In this document: in pieces, positions 1-10,832 of the stretch
Position numbering within the stretch: the first letter of the stretch is position 1
Layout of the letters: the number at the start of each line of letters is the position of its first letter
NCBI GenBank assembly: GCA_937923605.1
Contig: CALDTY010000003.1
Span: 1-64,000 of the forward strand
Reading direction: 5' to 3'
Source of the DNA: Candidatus Absconditabacterales bacterium
GTDB taxonomy: Bacteria; Patescibacteriota; Gracilibacteria; Absconditabacterales; Absconditicoccaceae
Length of the DNA: 64,000 bases
The notes under the pieces: generated by a model
Databases searched by the model: none
Told to the model about the DNA's origin: nothing
The model's input: only the letters and a program-made list of their open reading frames with translations
Translations under genes and position numbers: made by a program

Positions 1-51
1 ACTACTTCTTTCACAAAAGCATTAATAGAAAATATTCAATTAGTTGCATAA
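1..51 (+). CDS. C-terminal end of an upstream gene (partial)
   Basis: Frame 1 is open from the window edge to TAA at 49-51 and encodes 16 residues ending in LVA. It is followed directly by a strong terminator, which supports a real gene end. Too little is present to name a product. Confidence 0.5.
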   Translation, partial: TTSFTKALIENIQLVA

Positions 52-67
52 GTAATTATTATATTTT

Positions 68-102
68 AAAAAAGCCTTGGACGTTATGTCCAAGGCTTTT
101 TA
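68..102. terminator. Intrinsic terminator
   Basis: A perfect 9-bp stem (GCCTTGGAC / GTCCAAGGC, loop GTTAT) is flanked by A-run and T-run, so it can work in both directions. It separates the + strand gene ending at 51 from the reverse gene ending at 123. Confidence 0.9.
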
Positions 103-122
103 TTATGTTGCATAGTTTAAGT

Positions 123-1526
123 TTACAAGTTGATTCAATCCTTTTTCATCAAAGCATGATCTATTTCAAAATCTAGTCAGCTATGATGTTCAGCTATATA
201 GTTTATATCATGTGGTCCTTCATATCATGCTACTGAAGCTCATGGCGATGCAGCTGCGTTGGATATGATATTTTCATGATTTCAGTTTAGGTTTATTCAG
301 TATTCTTTTCATCATCAAAAGGTGGTAGTATGAGTTGTTCTATCTGTTCATATTGCTCTCAGTCACGCATCTACTATATCTTTTTCCAAGTGTTCTAATT
401 GAATTTGAGGAAGATAACTTCTCACTTCTTTATCTAGAAATCTTTTTGGACCATAGTAAGGAAGTTTATATAATAGATTATTATACATATGAGCAGCATA
501 CTTTGGATCTTTAAGTAGATTGATAAATGTAGGAATATCAGCAGGACGCATCATTTTTAGGAAGTCTATCATACTTCATGTTTTATCTTTTTCTAAGAAA
601 TACGTTGGTAGTGCAGTTGGTCAGACTCTCACATTATTAGAGTTATTCCATTCTCAGTCTAGGTGTGCCTTTGCATATGGAACTCATTCTTTCTGGACGC
701 CATATATTTTTGCCATAAGAGGAGATGTGAAGAAATCAGGTCTAATTCTATAATAATTTGCTGCCATACTTATGATTCATTTATTTGTATTATATCAAAG
801 TTTATTGTTTCGTACTTCAGTGTACGATCCCATAGACATAATAAGAGATTTAGTAAACACGGAAGTCCCATCATCAAGAAATATTTCAAACAAATCACCA
901 GTAGTACTACGTCTTTGAATATCTTTTACTGAGCGATTGTATCTTACTTCTGCATTTTCCTTTCCATGTTTCAGTCATTGTTTAACATAGGCTTGTGCTG
1001 CTTTTCCGAAATCTATTCTCACTCATTCTTCATTACGAATTCAAACGATCGGATTCTTTTTAATATCTCTTCAACGCATGAGTTCTGGTTCTAGATGGCC
1101 CATTTTGTCTTGAGGAACGAATGAAAGATTTTCATATATTCATAGTTCTTTTAGAGAGTCATATCTTTTGGTTACTATATCAATTTCTTTATTTCATACT
1201 CACACAAGCATTTGTGGTCACACACTATAGAACGTGTTTCATTGTGCAGATTGGTTTTCTGCAAATTTCTTTAATGGTTGTGATTTGTTGTATGTATGTG
1301 CGGATTTCTCCATATCGTAATTTGATTCTATATCTCATATATGAAGAGTTTGGCTATTTTGAGTTTCATTAGAATTGAGAAGTCCAGCTCAAGATTTTCT
1401 TTCTAGTAGTAGAACACTAAGATCTTGCTTTGTATATTTGCAAGCTGCATGAAAATTACTAGCTCACTGTATTCCAGCTCCTAAAATTGTTATATCCAAT
1501 GGATTTTTTCTAGTTCATTTTTGCAT
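123..1526 (-). CDS. FAD-dependent oxidoreductase, malate:quinone oxidoreductase-like
   Basis: A 467-residue protein is read only with TGA=Gly. The N-terminus has a Rossmann FAD-binding motif, ILGAGIQGASNFHAA, followed by LLLERKSGAGLLNSN and a conserved-looking NSQTLHIGDIESNYD stretch. This layout is that of the DAO superfamily, nearest by eye to Mqo / 2-hydroxyglutarate oxidase proteins; the substrate cannot be fixed from sequence. It is transcribed away from an aldo/keto reductase, and a TGTA-N5-AACA site (1552-1564) lies 26 bp before its start, so it may belong to the NAD-responsive regulon seen elsewhere in the window. Confidence 0.7.
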
Positions 1527-1551
1527 ATGTATAGCACAAATAAATACTTAA

Positions 1552-1564
1552 TGTAAATATAACA
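1552..1564. promoter_or_regulatory. Candidate NrtR operator, site A
   Basis: The sequence TGTAAATATAACA is followed by ATAAG, the same context as the sites at 12355, 19649, 19821 and 24887. It lies between the divergent FAD oxidoreductase and aldo/keto reductase genes. One half-site is imperfect. The assignment is by similarity to the other sites. Confidence 0.45.
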
Positions 1565-1664
1565 ATAAGATACCACCTTTTCAATAGTGAATTAGTATTA
1601 TATATTGACATATATAATAAAATAAGTATAAAAATCAATAGTATTTACCTAATATTATCAAGAA

Positions 1665-2582
1665 ATGAACCAATTATATACTAAGTCTGCAAAAGAAGTC
1701 TTTCCAATTGGCCAATGAACTTGGTGAATTTGAGGCTTATATGATGTGGTTGATTGAAAAAAGGTAAAGGTTAGTAACTATACTGATAAGGAAGATGTTG
1801 ATGCAATGGGGTATGCATTTGATAATGGTATAAATTATATAGATGTGTGTCATCATTATGGATGGTGAAAGTCAATGCCACTTGTAAAACAAGCATTAGA
1901 ATGACGTAAAAAAGATGATTTTTTCATCAATGGAAAACTTGAAATGGATTATACATCACTTGATCAAATTAAGTCGTCAGCATATCGTTATTGTGAAGCC
2001 TTATGTATAGATTATATTGACTCTTTCCAGTTTCATGCACCTCTCACTCATATACATCATAAGTCTGCAGTTGAACAAGTGAAAAAACTTCAGGAAGAGT
2101 GAATAGTAAGACATGTAAGTATTAGTAATTTCAATCAAGAGCAAATCCAAGATCTTCTTGATCTAGATATGCATCCAATAACTCATGAAGTATATTATAA
2201 TCTAGCGACACGTTTTAATGAAGAGTACTGAATTATAAAAAAATGATATCGTCATGATATCAAAGCAATAGCATATAAGCCACTAGATAGAAATGCACTA
2301 TCTTGAACTAAGATTCCGTTATTGAAATCATTATCAGAAAAATATGAAAAGACTGAGAATCAGATTCTTTTAAATCGAATAGTCCGTGGAAATTGATTTC
2401 GCACACTTACAAAATCTTCTAATAAGAAACGTATTCAAGAAAATATTGATGCAGCTTGATTTTGGATGAATTCAGAAGATGTACAAGCACTTAATAAGCG
2501 AAGACCTGAAGGATATAAAACACCTTTAGTAGATCGAGATTGAAATTCTCCAGAATTACCAAGAGCTTGGAAGGTAGGATAA
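1665..2582 (+). CDS. Aldo/keto reductase family protein
   Basis: A 305-residue TIM-barrel oxidoreductase. The N-terminus reads FPIGQGTWGIGG, followed by the typical NGINYIDVCHHYG block with the catalytic-type Asp and Tyr region, then LCIDYIDSFQFHAP and a downstream VRHVSISNF strand. Members reduce carbonyls with NAD(P)H. Many glycines, including those of the N-terminal motif, are TGA codons. It is divergent from the FAD oxidoreductase, with a 138-bp intergenic region holding operator site A. The substrate is unknown. Confidence 0.85.
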
Positions 2583-2589
2583 TAAATAA

Positions 2590-5547
2590 TTAATCAGCTA
2601 TAGTATGATACAAGGGCATAGTAACTCATGCTCTTTTTAAATTTTCTTGTTCAATATCATTGATACGTTGCTTATTTTCTTTGTCTTCATACTTGTTGAA
2701 TCATTGAAACCAAGCAAAGTAATTATTGCTAAGGTCATCTCTTTGTTCTTGAGTGATATATGGAGTAGTAGTAACCAACTTTTCAACCTGGGCCATTAAT
2801 GTCTCTGTTTCGTGCTTACTATGTTTAATCCTTCTTAATGCTTTAATATTTGTGTCATCATAATTCATACTTGTTACCATATCACGTGTATTTTTGATAT
2901 ATACTTGTTGATGATATAGTTGTTCAATAAGCTCATCAATCACAATCAATGTTGCTCATTTGCCTTCTATATTTGAATCTACTATATATTGTTTTAATAC
3001 TCACGCACGCATAGCAGGGATAGTGGTATTTGTATTTATATGGCTTGAGATATAGGATTTAAAAGAATTATTTCCTTCTGGGTAATGTTCTAACATATCA
3101 TCAAAATCCTTCATTTTACTGAGTACTTCTTCTTCGTTTTTACTGACATGCATAAATCTTGCTTTAACTTTTGCAACTTCAGGATGTGATGCCCAGTATC
3201 TATATTCATCACGAGACTGTTTCTTATCATTTGGATGATATCATATTACTCTCATGATATTGTCTCTATTACTTGGGTCTTGATAGGCTTCATGTTGGAG
3301 CATTCGGTCAGGAATGACTCCATCTCTTTCCATCTGAATAATTACTTCAAGAGCTTTTTTAAAAGTATCAATTCCAAATTCTTCTAAGGTTCTTCATACG
3401 CATTTTTTGATTCAGAGAAATTTTTCAAACGTTTCAAATCAAATTTCTTTTGGTAATAAATAATCAGAAACAGTTACGGCAAATGCTTCTTGATATGTAT
3501 GTAGATAGACGAATTTATCTTCTGTTGTTATTATTTCTCATGTATCTGGATCCACAATTGCAACTCATCAAAGAGGTTGATGTGCATTGTCATGTCATAG
3601 ATATCATATAGCTGTATATCTATCTAATACATCTTCAATTCAAAGAGGTGAGTAAATAGAAAGACTTGATTCAAAATATCATTTATCTTTTTCGCTTCGA
3701 CGCATTTTTTCTGTCTGGACTGCTCATCAAAGTATTTGTTCGACGAAACTTATTCATTTTCTATATGAAGGAGATCTTTTCATAGCTAATTTGTGTGCTT
3801 GGTAGAGCATAGGTGCATTGTTCTTTTCAGCTGCAATTTTCATCATTAGGTCAGATTGCAGTGGTTTACTCATTAGATCTTGCAGTTCATTATATTCTTC
3901 TTCGGTTCATGATCTTGGAGATGTTCATTCAATTGAAGTATATTGATATTTCTGCTTTAGAATATTTGCATGCAAAACTAAACTTGGATCTTGAATGAGT
4001 CATTCATCTGCAGATCTAAGCAGTTCATCTACTTCGATAAATCACTGAATAGGATTGAATTTATCAAAATCTAGTTGCACTTTAGATGGAAATTGTTTTG
4101 TAGGGTCAATCTCAGTATAGACAATATGTTTAAATTCTGGAGTCACTCCAATTGAAGGAGCAGAAGAATTAATATAAGTCATATTTCCTTTTGGTTCAAA
4201 TCATCATTTGTTTATGAGAATTTTTTCTGCACTTTCTAGAATATCTTCCTTGGTCTGTTCTCATCAGCGAAATCAGGCAGCGAATCATTCAATATTATAC
4301 ATTTTAGTTTCCATACTTATTGGATGAGGTTCTAAGTTTCTTGCAAAACTCATAGGACGTAACATCGCTCTAAATGGCATCATTAATTTTCCGTCGTGCC
4401 AAAAATGAGGTACTACTTCTATTGTGTCGATCGTGTCTCTTACCACTATTTCCAAAGGATATTCTTCTTTTTTTCCATTGTTTAGAACATTAGTTACTGT
4501 AGCTATTTTCTTTTTTTGAAATTTACTTGTGTCATACAAATCATTATTTTCTTCTATTGTCATATGAGTAATCCCATCATCATTCTTTTCGTCGTATAGT
4601 TTTCATTCAATAAATCCTATCAAAGTTTTATGAGTTACAATATCTGATTCAATTTCCGGGTAATTGGTAAGAGTGTTGTTTGTAGGAATCTCTGGCATTT
4701 CTATTTTAGTTCATGTCTTTCTTGCTAACTCCATCCCTAAGTGAATTAACCTTCATCATTTTTGAGAATCATCGAAATATCAATTTATAAGATCTTGTAA
4801 GCTCATATATTTTACAGCTCTTTTTCAAGAATAGTCAGTTCATATCTGAGTCTTTGTGTCTAAATTTACTGGAGGTCTTACTTGTACAATTTTCGGTAAT
4901 CAGATTTCTGCGAGACTGGAAACAGCTGTATAATAAGCGTTTTGAGCTATGGTAATTCATGAAGAATCTCTTGTGAGTCCTGTTTTTTCCATTAGAGCTC
5001 TATCTAATGCCCCTTTTAGATCAATATCTCATTCTTTTCCACTAAAGTTAATTCAAAGACATTCATCTACGTATCCTCATTCTATTTTTTCTTCATTAAT
5101 TCTATTTGGGAGAAGCTGTTTTCTAGCCACAATTGTTGGACGAATTGACGTATTTATTGCAACCATGATTTCATCTCAGCTTCAGTCTTCTTTTGGTCGA
5201 TAAAAAAACGGTAAGATATCAACTACGTCTTGATTGGAGGGGTATGAGATAATATGAGGATGTATTTTATGTTCAATTGTTTCTCCAAAACTCTTTCCAA
5301 AATCATCTGTATTCTGCCATACTGTAGGCTGAATAGCTTTCAATTGTATATGTCATGATTCTATTTCTCAACTTTCTTGAAGCGAAGATACTTGTATTTC
5401 ATTTACAAGTCTTGGATCATTATCAGAAACGACTTCCCAAGAGTTATTATTAGTTATGTCTTCGCGAATCTTTGCTCATTTTTCTTCGATCTTTGGTAGT
5501 TGAGAGCTTACTAAGTCTTTACTCTTAAAATCATCTGGAGATGCCAT
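2590..5547 (-). CDS. Large protein (985 aa) with a degenerate Nudix-like domain
   Basis: One continuous 986-codon frame with TGA=Gly. Around residues 155-200 a stretch reads GGYVDEC...ALDRALMEKTGLT, which resembles a Nudix segment. Around residues 415-480 a better match reads GFAAGFRGEQTKEDILESA followed by PSIGVTPEFKHIVYTEID, the layout of ADP-sugar Nudix proteins. The metal-binding REUXEE residues of the Nudix box are absent from this second copy, so catalysis is unlikely there. The rest is not recognisable to me; the C-terminal 300 residues are charged and helical. The gene stands alone, upstream of an 18-bp palindrome (5582-5599). I infer nucleotide or ADP-ribose binding only weakly. Confidence 0.6.
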
Positions 5548-5581
5548 AGTATGTGTGAAATAAATATTGACAATATATTTA

Positions 5582-5599
5582 TTATATGTATACATATAA
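5582..5599. promoter_or_regulatory. Perfect 18-bp palindrome between divergent genes
   Basis: TTATATGTATACATATAA is its own reverse complement and lies 35 bp upstream of the 985-aa gene and 40 bp upstream of the gene at 5639. It shares TGTATA with the NrtR-type sites but not their TGTA-N5-TACA spacing. It is a plausible operator, factor unknown. Confidence 0.45.
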
Positions 5600-5638
5600 A
5601 TGTAAATTAATCAAGTTAATCATTAAAAGTAAAAAAAT

Positions 5639-6226
5639 ATGGAAAATAAACTTCTAGTTAGAGGAGATGTTTTTAAGTTAGTCTCGGGACATATGGTCCA
5701 AACATTGATACCAAGAGGAGTTATTAAGCGACTTGAATTTGATTCTACGGCATTGATTATGCATATTGTTCAAATCGGAGCATATTATGATATGACTAAA
5801 GATATGGTGGAAGCTGATTTGAAAGCTAAAGCTGAATTTATTGCAATTTGTACTAATGGGTTTGTTGATGAAGTATCAGCATTAACATTTCTCCAAAATC
5901 ATCTTGGGATTGAGAAGTTGGCTAATTTTAAAAAAGTCAGTTTTGATTCAATGAGTCTGCTAGGTGAGTATGTAGTAATATCAACAGATGATATAAGTAA
6001 AGGTGAATTAAATACACAAACTCTTCATGCAGTGCAATTAGATAACGAAGGAACTATACACAAGGATTCTAGAGTTATTGCCTTCCATCAAGGTGGAGAT
6101 GGTATTCCAACTATTTCAACTTTAAAAGTTGTTAGAAGTATGAAGATTTCAGATGAGGTAAGAACCCAATTACTTGATTCATTTAAAGAAACTAATACAT
6201 CTTTATGATGCTGAATTTTCGTTTAA
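5639..6226 (+). CDS. Hypothetical protein, glycine codons GGN apart from the last codons
   Basis: A 195-residue protein in code 25, or 189 residues if TGA at 6206-6208 is a stop. All glycines before that point use GGN codons, unlike the flanking genes. Under code 25 the protein gains six residues (GCGIFV) before TAA. The sequence has no recognisable motif: a mixed alpha/beta N-terminal half, then LGEYVVISTDDISKGEL and a Gly-rich QGGDGIPT loop. A bidirectional terminator follows at 6238. The start is preceded by an A-rich leader without a Shine-Dalgarno sequence. It sits between two Nudix-type genes, but no functional link is visible. Confidence 0.75.
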
Positions 6227-6237
6227 TAATGATCGTT

Positions 6238-6273
6238 TTAAAAAGCTATAGCAGTTCAGCTATAGCTTTTTTA
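6238..6273. terminator. Bidirectional intrinsic terminator
   Basis: AAAAGCTATAGC and GCTATAGCTTTT form a perfect stem around the loop AGTTCA, with an A-run before and T-run after. It serves the convergent genes ending at 6226 and 6274. Confidence 0.9.
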
Positions 6274-7422
6274 TTAGATGTATAATTCTGCATGATGTCT
6301 CATTGCCCATTCTATTTTCTTGATTTCTTGTTTTGATCTTCGATCTGACTTTACTCAATCAACTATTCAAAGGTCACTTGAGCCTATTGATTCTCCTGAA
6401 AGTACAATTCATTTCCAGGCAGTAGTAGCTGCAGGTCCACGCTTGTCTGCTGGATTAAAATCTGGAGAATGTGGATCTTCTACGTAGATAGTAGGAGTTT
6501 GATTAATTTTGATTCATATTTTATAGTCACCTATTTGTGCGGTTATATATGTATCTCAGTGTATATCTTCTTGGGCATAGTTAATTTTTGAAGCAATATA
6601 AACATCAGTTCCTACTAGTCAAGATGACTCTTCCATACCTTCTCTAAGTGCACTAATAATACTAACTTTCTCTGACTCTAATCAAAATCTCTTTGCAATA
6701 GTGAAATCTTCTTTATCGATTCCGCCTCAAATTCGTCATGGACCTGCTGGATATTCAGTTCTCATTCATACAAAGGCATAATTTATATTGTTATGAGTTT
6801 TTTCTAAAATTAAATCTACTGCAGATGGATTTTCAACTTTTCTAAGTTTTGAAAAATATGCTAAACTCTGTTTCTTTAGTGATTCGTCATTGATGAAGTG
6901 TTGAATAATTTCACTGTTCTTATCTAATCATGTATAAGTGCTTAATTCTTGTTCTCGATCAACTACAGTACTCTTTTCTTCTTTTTTTTGATCTAAATTC
7001 TCTCGATCTGAATGATCTGTTCCTTCTGCTCGATCAACTACTTGAGTTCCCTGTTGATTTTTATCTAGTGATTTGTGGTACATAGCAATTTGAAATGCCA
7101 TTGTGCTTTCAAAACATTTAATTCTTGTATGTTCAAGTTGTTCTTCATGATTATTGAAATCAAATGAATACATAAGTAAAGCATCGTTTAATTGATGTTT
7201 TATGCGATCTTGAAGTTGTAAATGATCTTCAAATGTTACCGTCACTTGTTCTAGTCCACATTGTTTGCATAGTAATTCTAGAGTTTTTTTTCTTGTGAGT
7301 TTAGTGAAATGTCATAACTTATTACTTGTAATTAAATTAACGGGGGTGTCGTTCTGTATTGACGATAATTTTTTTGCCAGATGATGATCTACTGTTCATG
7401 AATTAATAATAAATGTTTCCAT
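6274..7422 (-). CDS. Nudix domain protein, last gene of the NAD operon
   Basis: A 382-residue protein in code 25. Residues about 1-130 are an unassigned alpha/beta region. Residues about 130-165 form a low-complexity acidic linker in which Val-Asp-Arg repeats. The C-terminal half is Nudix-like: a GGGID strand, then ALREGMEESSGL, which keeps the RE..EE metal-binding residues with one extra residue before Gly. Nudix enzymes cleave nucleoside diphosphates linked to a moiety X. At the end of an operon with pncB, nadE and nadK, an NAD(H)- or ADP-ribose-type substrate is the likeliest, but this is inference. It starts 25 bp after the IMPase-family gene. Confidence 0.7.
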
Positions 7423-7447
7423 ATGATTGAGTAAACAAATGAAAGGT

Positions 7448-8275
7448 TTATGATACGTGTTTTGGGTCTAGTAAGAGATTCTCAATAAGCGCATCAGAAA
7501 TTAATCATGGTTTGGTTACTATAAATGCATTATTGAGTGTTGCAGGTGTATTGTAATTTATTCCATTTGTTATGTCTCAATTATGTGTAGAAAATACATT
7601 TAGTCAAGATTCTTGAGCTATCAACTCTCATGCTGATGTGTCTCGATAATGAGTAGCACGATTTTGCATAAAAAAGTCAGCTTCGTCTTTTGCTATACTA
7701 GTAAATTTTAATGCGCTAAACATTCTTGTTTCTTTAATATCTGGATAGATGTTTGAGAGTTCTTTTTTGATCGATGCGTGTCCCTCTGGTCGACTATTAA
7801 GAAAACGTAGGGGAGCGGTTTGAATGTCTCATGTCATTAGTGAACTTCGTTTCTCATCAACATGCATCTTTGTTCATTTTCATTTTTCAGCACTATAGAA
7901 GACTTGCTTTTGTGGATCATAAATTACTGCATAGACTGGCCTATGATTCACCATATATGAAACACATATGCAAAATTCTCAATTTTTATTGAGAAAACCA
8001 CGTGTTCCGTCTATTGGATCAAAAACCCAATATCCTCCAGTCCATTTACTTCTTTCCTCGAAGCTAGGCATAATATCTTCTTCTGAAAGAATAGGAGAAT
8101 CAAATACTTTTATGACTGCCTCAGATAGGATCGCATTAGCAAGCTTATCTGCTCTTGTCACTGGAGATCAATCGTCTTTTTGATTGGCATCAAAATCTCA
8201 TGAATCATATATCTTCATAATTTCTTCTCATGCATATTTCATGACAGGTAGCAGTTGTTTATCTAATGAGTTCAT
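7448..8275 (-). CDS. Inositol monophosphatase family phosphatase (possible NADP phosphatase or CysQ)
   Basis: A 275-residue member of the IMPase/FBPase/CysQ superfamily. It has SPVTRADKLAN, the metal site SEED (residues about 70-73), the signature DPIDGTRGF (about 90) and a C-terminal RDTSAGELIAQESG block matching the WD..A.. metal site (here RD). The family removes phosphate from inositol phosphates, PAP or NADP. It lies 18 bp after nadK; in Methanocaldococcus an IMPase-type domain is fused to NAD kinase and acts as NADP phosphatase. That context suggests an NADP-to-NAD role here, but PAP phosphatase is an equal alternative from motifs alone. Confidence 0.8.
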
Positions 8276-8293
8276 GGAGTTTGAAAATATAAA

Positions 8294-9124
8294 TTAGTTT
8301 AATATCGTTCAATTTTTTCAGAGAATGACGTTTCATAATGACTTCTGAGCTAAGAGTAATCTTTTATCATGATATTTTTCATCTTTTTTATAACTAATTT
8401 GAACATATTCTTCTGGTGGATAAATAGTGATCTGTTTAATGTTATCTACTTTATTATCTGGATGAGATCAATCATGTTTGGCGTGTCGATTATCTCTTCA
8501 TCTTACATCCTTTATAGTCATTTCTTCTGGGACTATGTAACATCGATCTAGTCATACTGCCCATGCAGTAGTAATTCCTAGTAAATCGCTTCTTAGATCC
8601 ATTAACGGTAATCTACCATTTACTGCTTGTCCTGATGATCAGATTGGTGTATTGATTAGTAATTCAGAACACAATATGTTTACCAAATTTCATGTAGTTT
8701 TAGAGGTAAATTGAAAGTCATGAAATCAACTTCAAGATTCTCATAAAAGAACGTCATTCACGAATATTTTCTCAAATTCTTCTCCTGATTCAGTAATGCT
8801 TTTTGTTTTAATTAGAGGTATATCAATGATATCTAACTCATCTAAAGAGCTTGGAAGATTTGGCGTTTTCATGTGATTGAGTAAAAATCATACTGTTCCT
8901 GCATTTATTCAAAAGAATGGTTTATTGTATAATTTATACTTCTTAAGCATCTTTATCATAAATCAATCTCATCATCAGACAATAAATAGATCAGCATCAT
9001 TAGGGTTGTTCACAATAAGAATATCTGTTATTTGTTGTTGAATTAATTGTTGAATATTGTCTAGTTTTTTTCTTTTTTCTAGATTTCAATAATCCTTATC
9101 TAATATTACATGATATTTTAACAT
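8294..9124 (-). CDS. nadK: NAD kinase
   Basis: A 276-residue enzyme that phosphorylates NAD to NADP. The DLFIVGGGDGFM segment (residues about 47-58) carries the GGDG signature; four of its glycines are TGA codons. It is followed by FFGINAGTVGFLLNH, the second family motif, and a VNDVLL strand where NE is usual. A later stretch, INTPIGSSGQAVN, matches the family's TPTGSTAY region with changes. About 18 of 23 glycines are TGA. It sits 27 bp after nadE and 18 bp before the IMPase-family gene in the NAD operon. Confidence 0.93.
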
Positions 9125-9151
9125 CTAATCTTGTTAAGAAATAAACAATGT

Positions 9152-10807
9152 CTATCTTGCTCTCACAACTGGATATCTTCTTCAAATTCACATGTTTCTT
9201 GATTTTAGTCTCATAATAATTGGATAGAATTCTCTACGTTTATACTCTGTATATCTTATTTTTTTTGCATAATCTTTTGCTTCTTCTAGGGTTACATCGT
9301 ATTCTTCGCTTACTTCATGAGGACTAGCTCAGTTTCATAGTGCATCAATTGCATCGCTTACACGATGGTAATCAAATGGATCTACTTGGTCTACATTTAA
9401 TTCAGCTGATGCTGGTTTACTGATTATGTTGGTAGGAATGGCTTCATTTTTTGTGTTTATATATTCTGCTAATTCATATACTTCACGTTTATTTAGATCT
9501 CATATCAAATTTACGGCTCATATCATATCTCCATGTAACGTACCATATCACATAAGCATTTCGGTTTTGTTGCTATTATTGATAATCATGCTTCATGGTG
9601 TTAGATTTGATGTTTGCATAAGTATCTCTCATCTAATACGAGCTTGAATGTTTTCATAAGCAATTTTTTCTTCTGGAACGTTATGACTTAATTTTTTTCA
9701 CAACTCTTTTTGATTTCGTTCCTGAATTGCATCAAAGCGAGTTTGAATTTCACGTTCTTGTAGTGTGATTCAAAGATTCTCTGCCAAGGTGTGAGCGTCA
9801 GTTTTTGAATTTGTACTATGTTTACTTGGCATATATAAAGCAACGATATTCTCTGGAGAAAGTACTTTTGACAGGAAATAGAGTGAGATGGCTGAATCTA
9901 TTCATCATGAAACTCATATCACAACTTTAGAAAGTCATGTTTTTGCCAAATAGTCTTTTAGTCCAAGTATCATTGCTTGTTCTATTTGTTCATACTTATT
10001 GCGAGATATTTCATTCGCTTCAGCTGTTATGTCTTTTTTGCTTACATTCATGTCTACAATACTAGTGTCTTGTTCAAACTGTTTTGCTAGATGAACAAGT
10101 TGTCCTTTGTTATCAACTATAAAACTAGATCAATCAAAGATATTATCATCTTGTGCACCAATTTGATTGAGGTATACTACATTTGCATCTCGTGTGGTTG
10201 CATGTTCTTTCATAGCATCTATCCTTCTTTCAAGTTTTCAAGTAGCAAATGGAGAGCTAGATAGGTTGAATATATATTCTATTCATTCCATGTCACGATT
10301 CTCTAATACTTTGTTATCATGTAGAGGATTGAACAAGTCTTCGCAAATGGTAAGCGTTGCTTTTATATCATTTCAAATGTTAAAATTTACATATTTACGG
10401 CCAGGGTGTAACTGTCTCGATTCGTAGAAAACATCATAATCACAGAGATTTTCCTTGTAAGTAGTGCTTATACTATCTTTTGTGATCGCAGCTGCAGCAT
10501 TATATTTTCTTACTCATCATCATGGTTGTTGATTTTTCTCATCAGGTTCTATGAATCAAAGTATTACTGTAAGTTCATTTTTGATCGTCTTAATATAATT
10601 ATGAATCGTATTTACAGCTTCGTATTGATCCCTTATCAGTTGATCATTTTCATAAAGATCATTTCAAGGTGATCAGGGGAGTGTTAGTTCAGGGAAAACT
10701 AGAACATCACAATTTTCACCTAGTTTTTCAATTGTTTCTATGACTTTATCTGTATTTTTAGTTACATTTCACAGTTCCATATTAATTTGTCCAAATCAGA
10801 TTTTCAT
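9152..10807 (-). CDS. nadE: Glutamine-dependent NAD synthetase
   Basis: A 551-residue two-domain enzyme converting nicotinate adenine dinucleotide to NAD with glutamine and ATP. The N-terminal nitrilase-fold amidase (residues 1 to about 260) has the Glu of FPELTLPG, the Lys of TTYKENL and the nucleophile Cys of [10 protein letters not shown]. The C-terminal synthetase has the pyrophosphate loop VIGVSGGIDSA, two of whose glycines are TGA, and the [17 protein letters not shown] stretch typical of NadE. The length is normal for the glutamine-dependent form. It is 25 bp downstream of pncB in the same operon. Confidence 0.95.
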
Positions 10808-10832
10808 AGTAATAAATTACAAATAAAATGAA

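Noticed and set aside
6928-7245. Tandem repeats in the Nudix gene as a mobile or CRISPR-like repeat
   Set aside because: GATCGA-type repeats are short, in frame and encode Val-Asp-Arg in a linker; they are not a separate DNA element.
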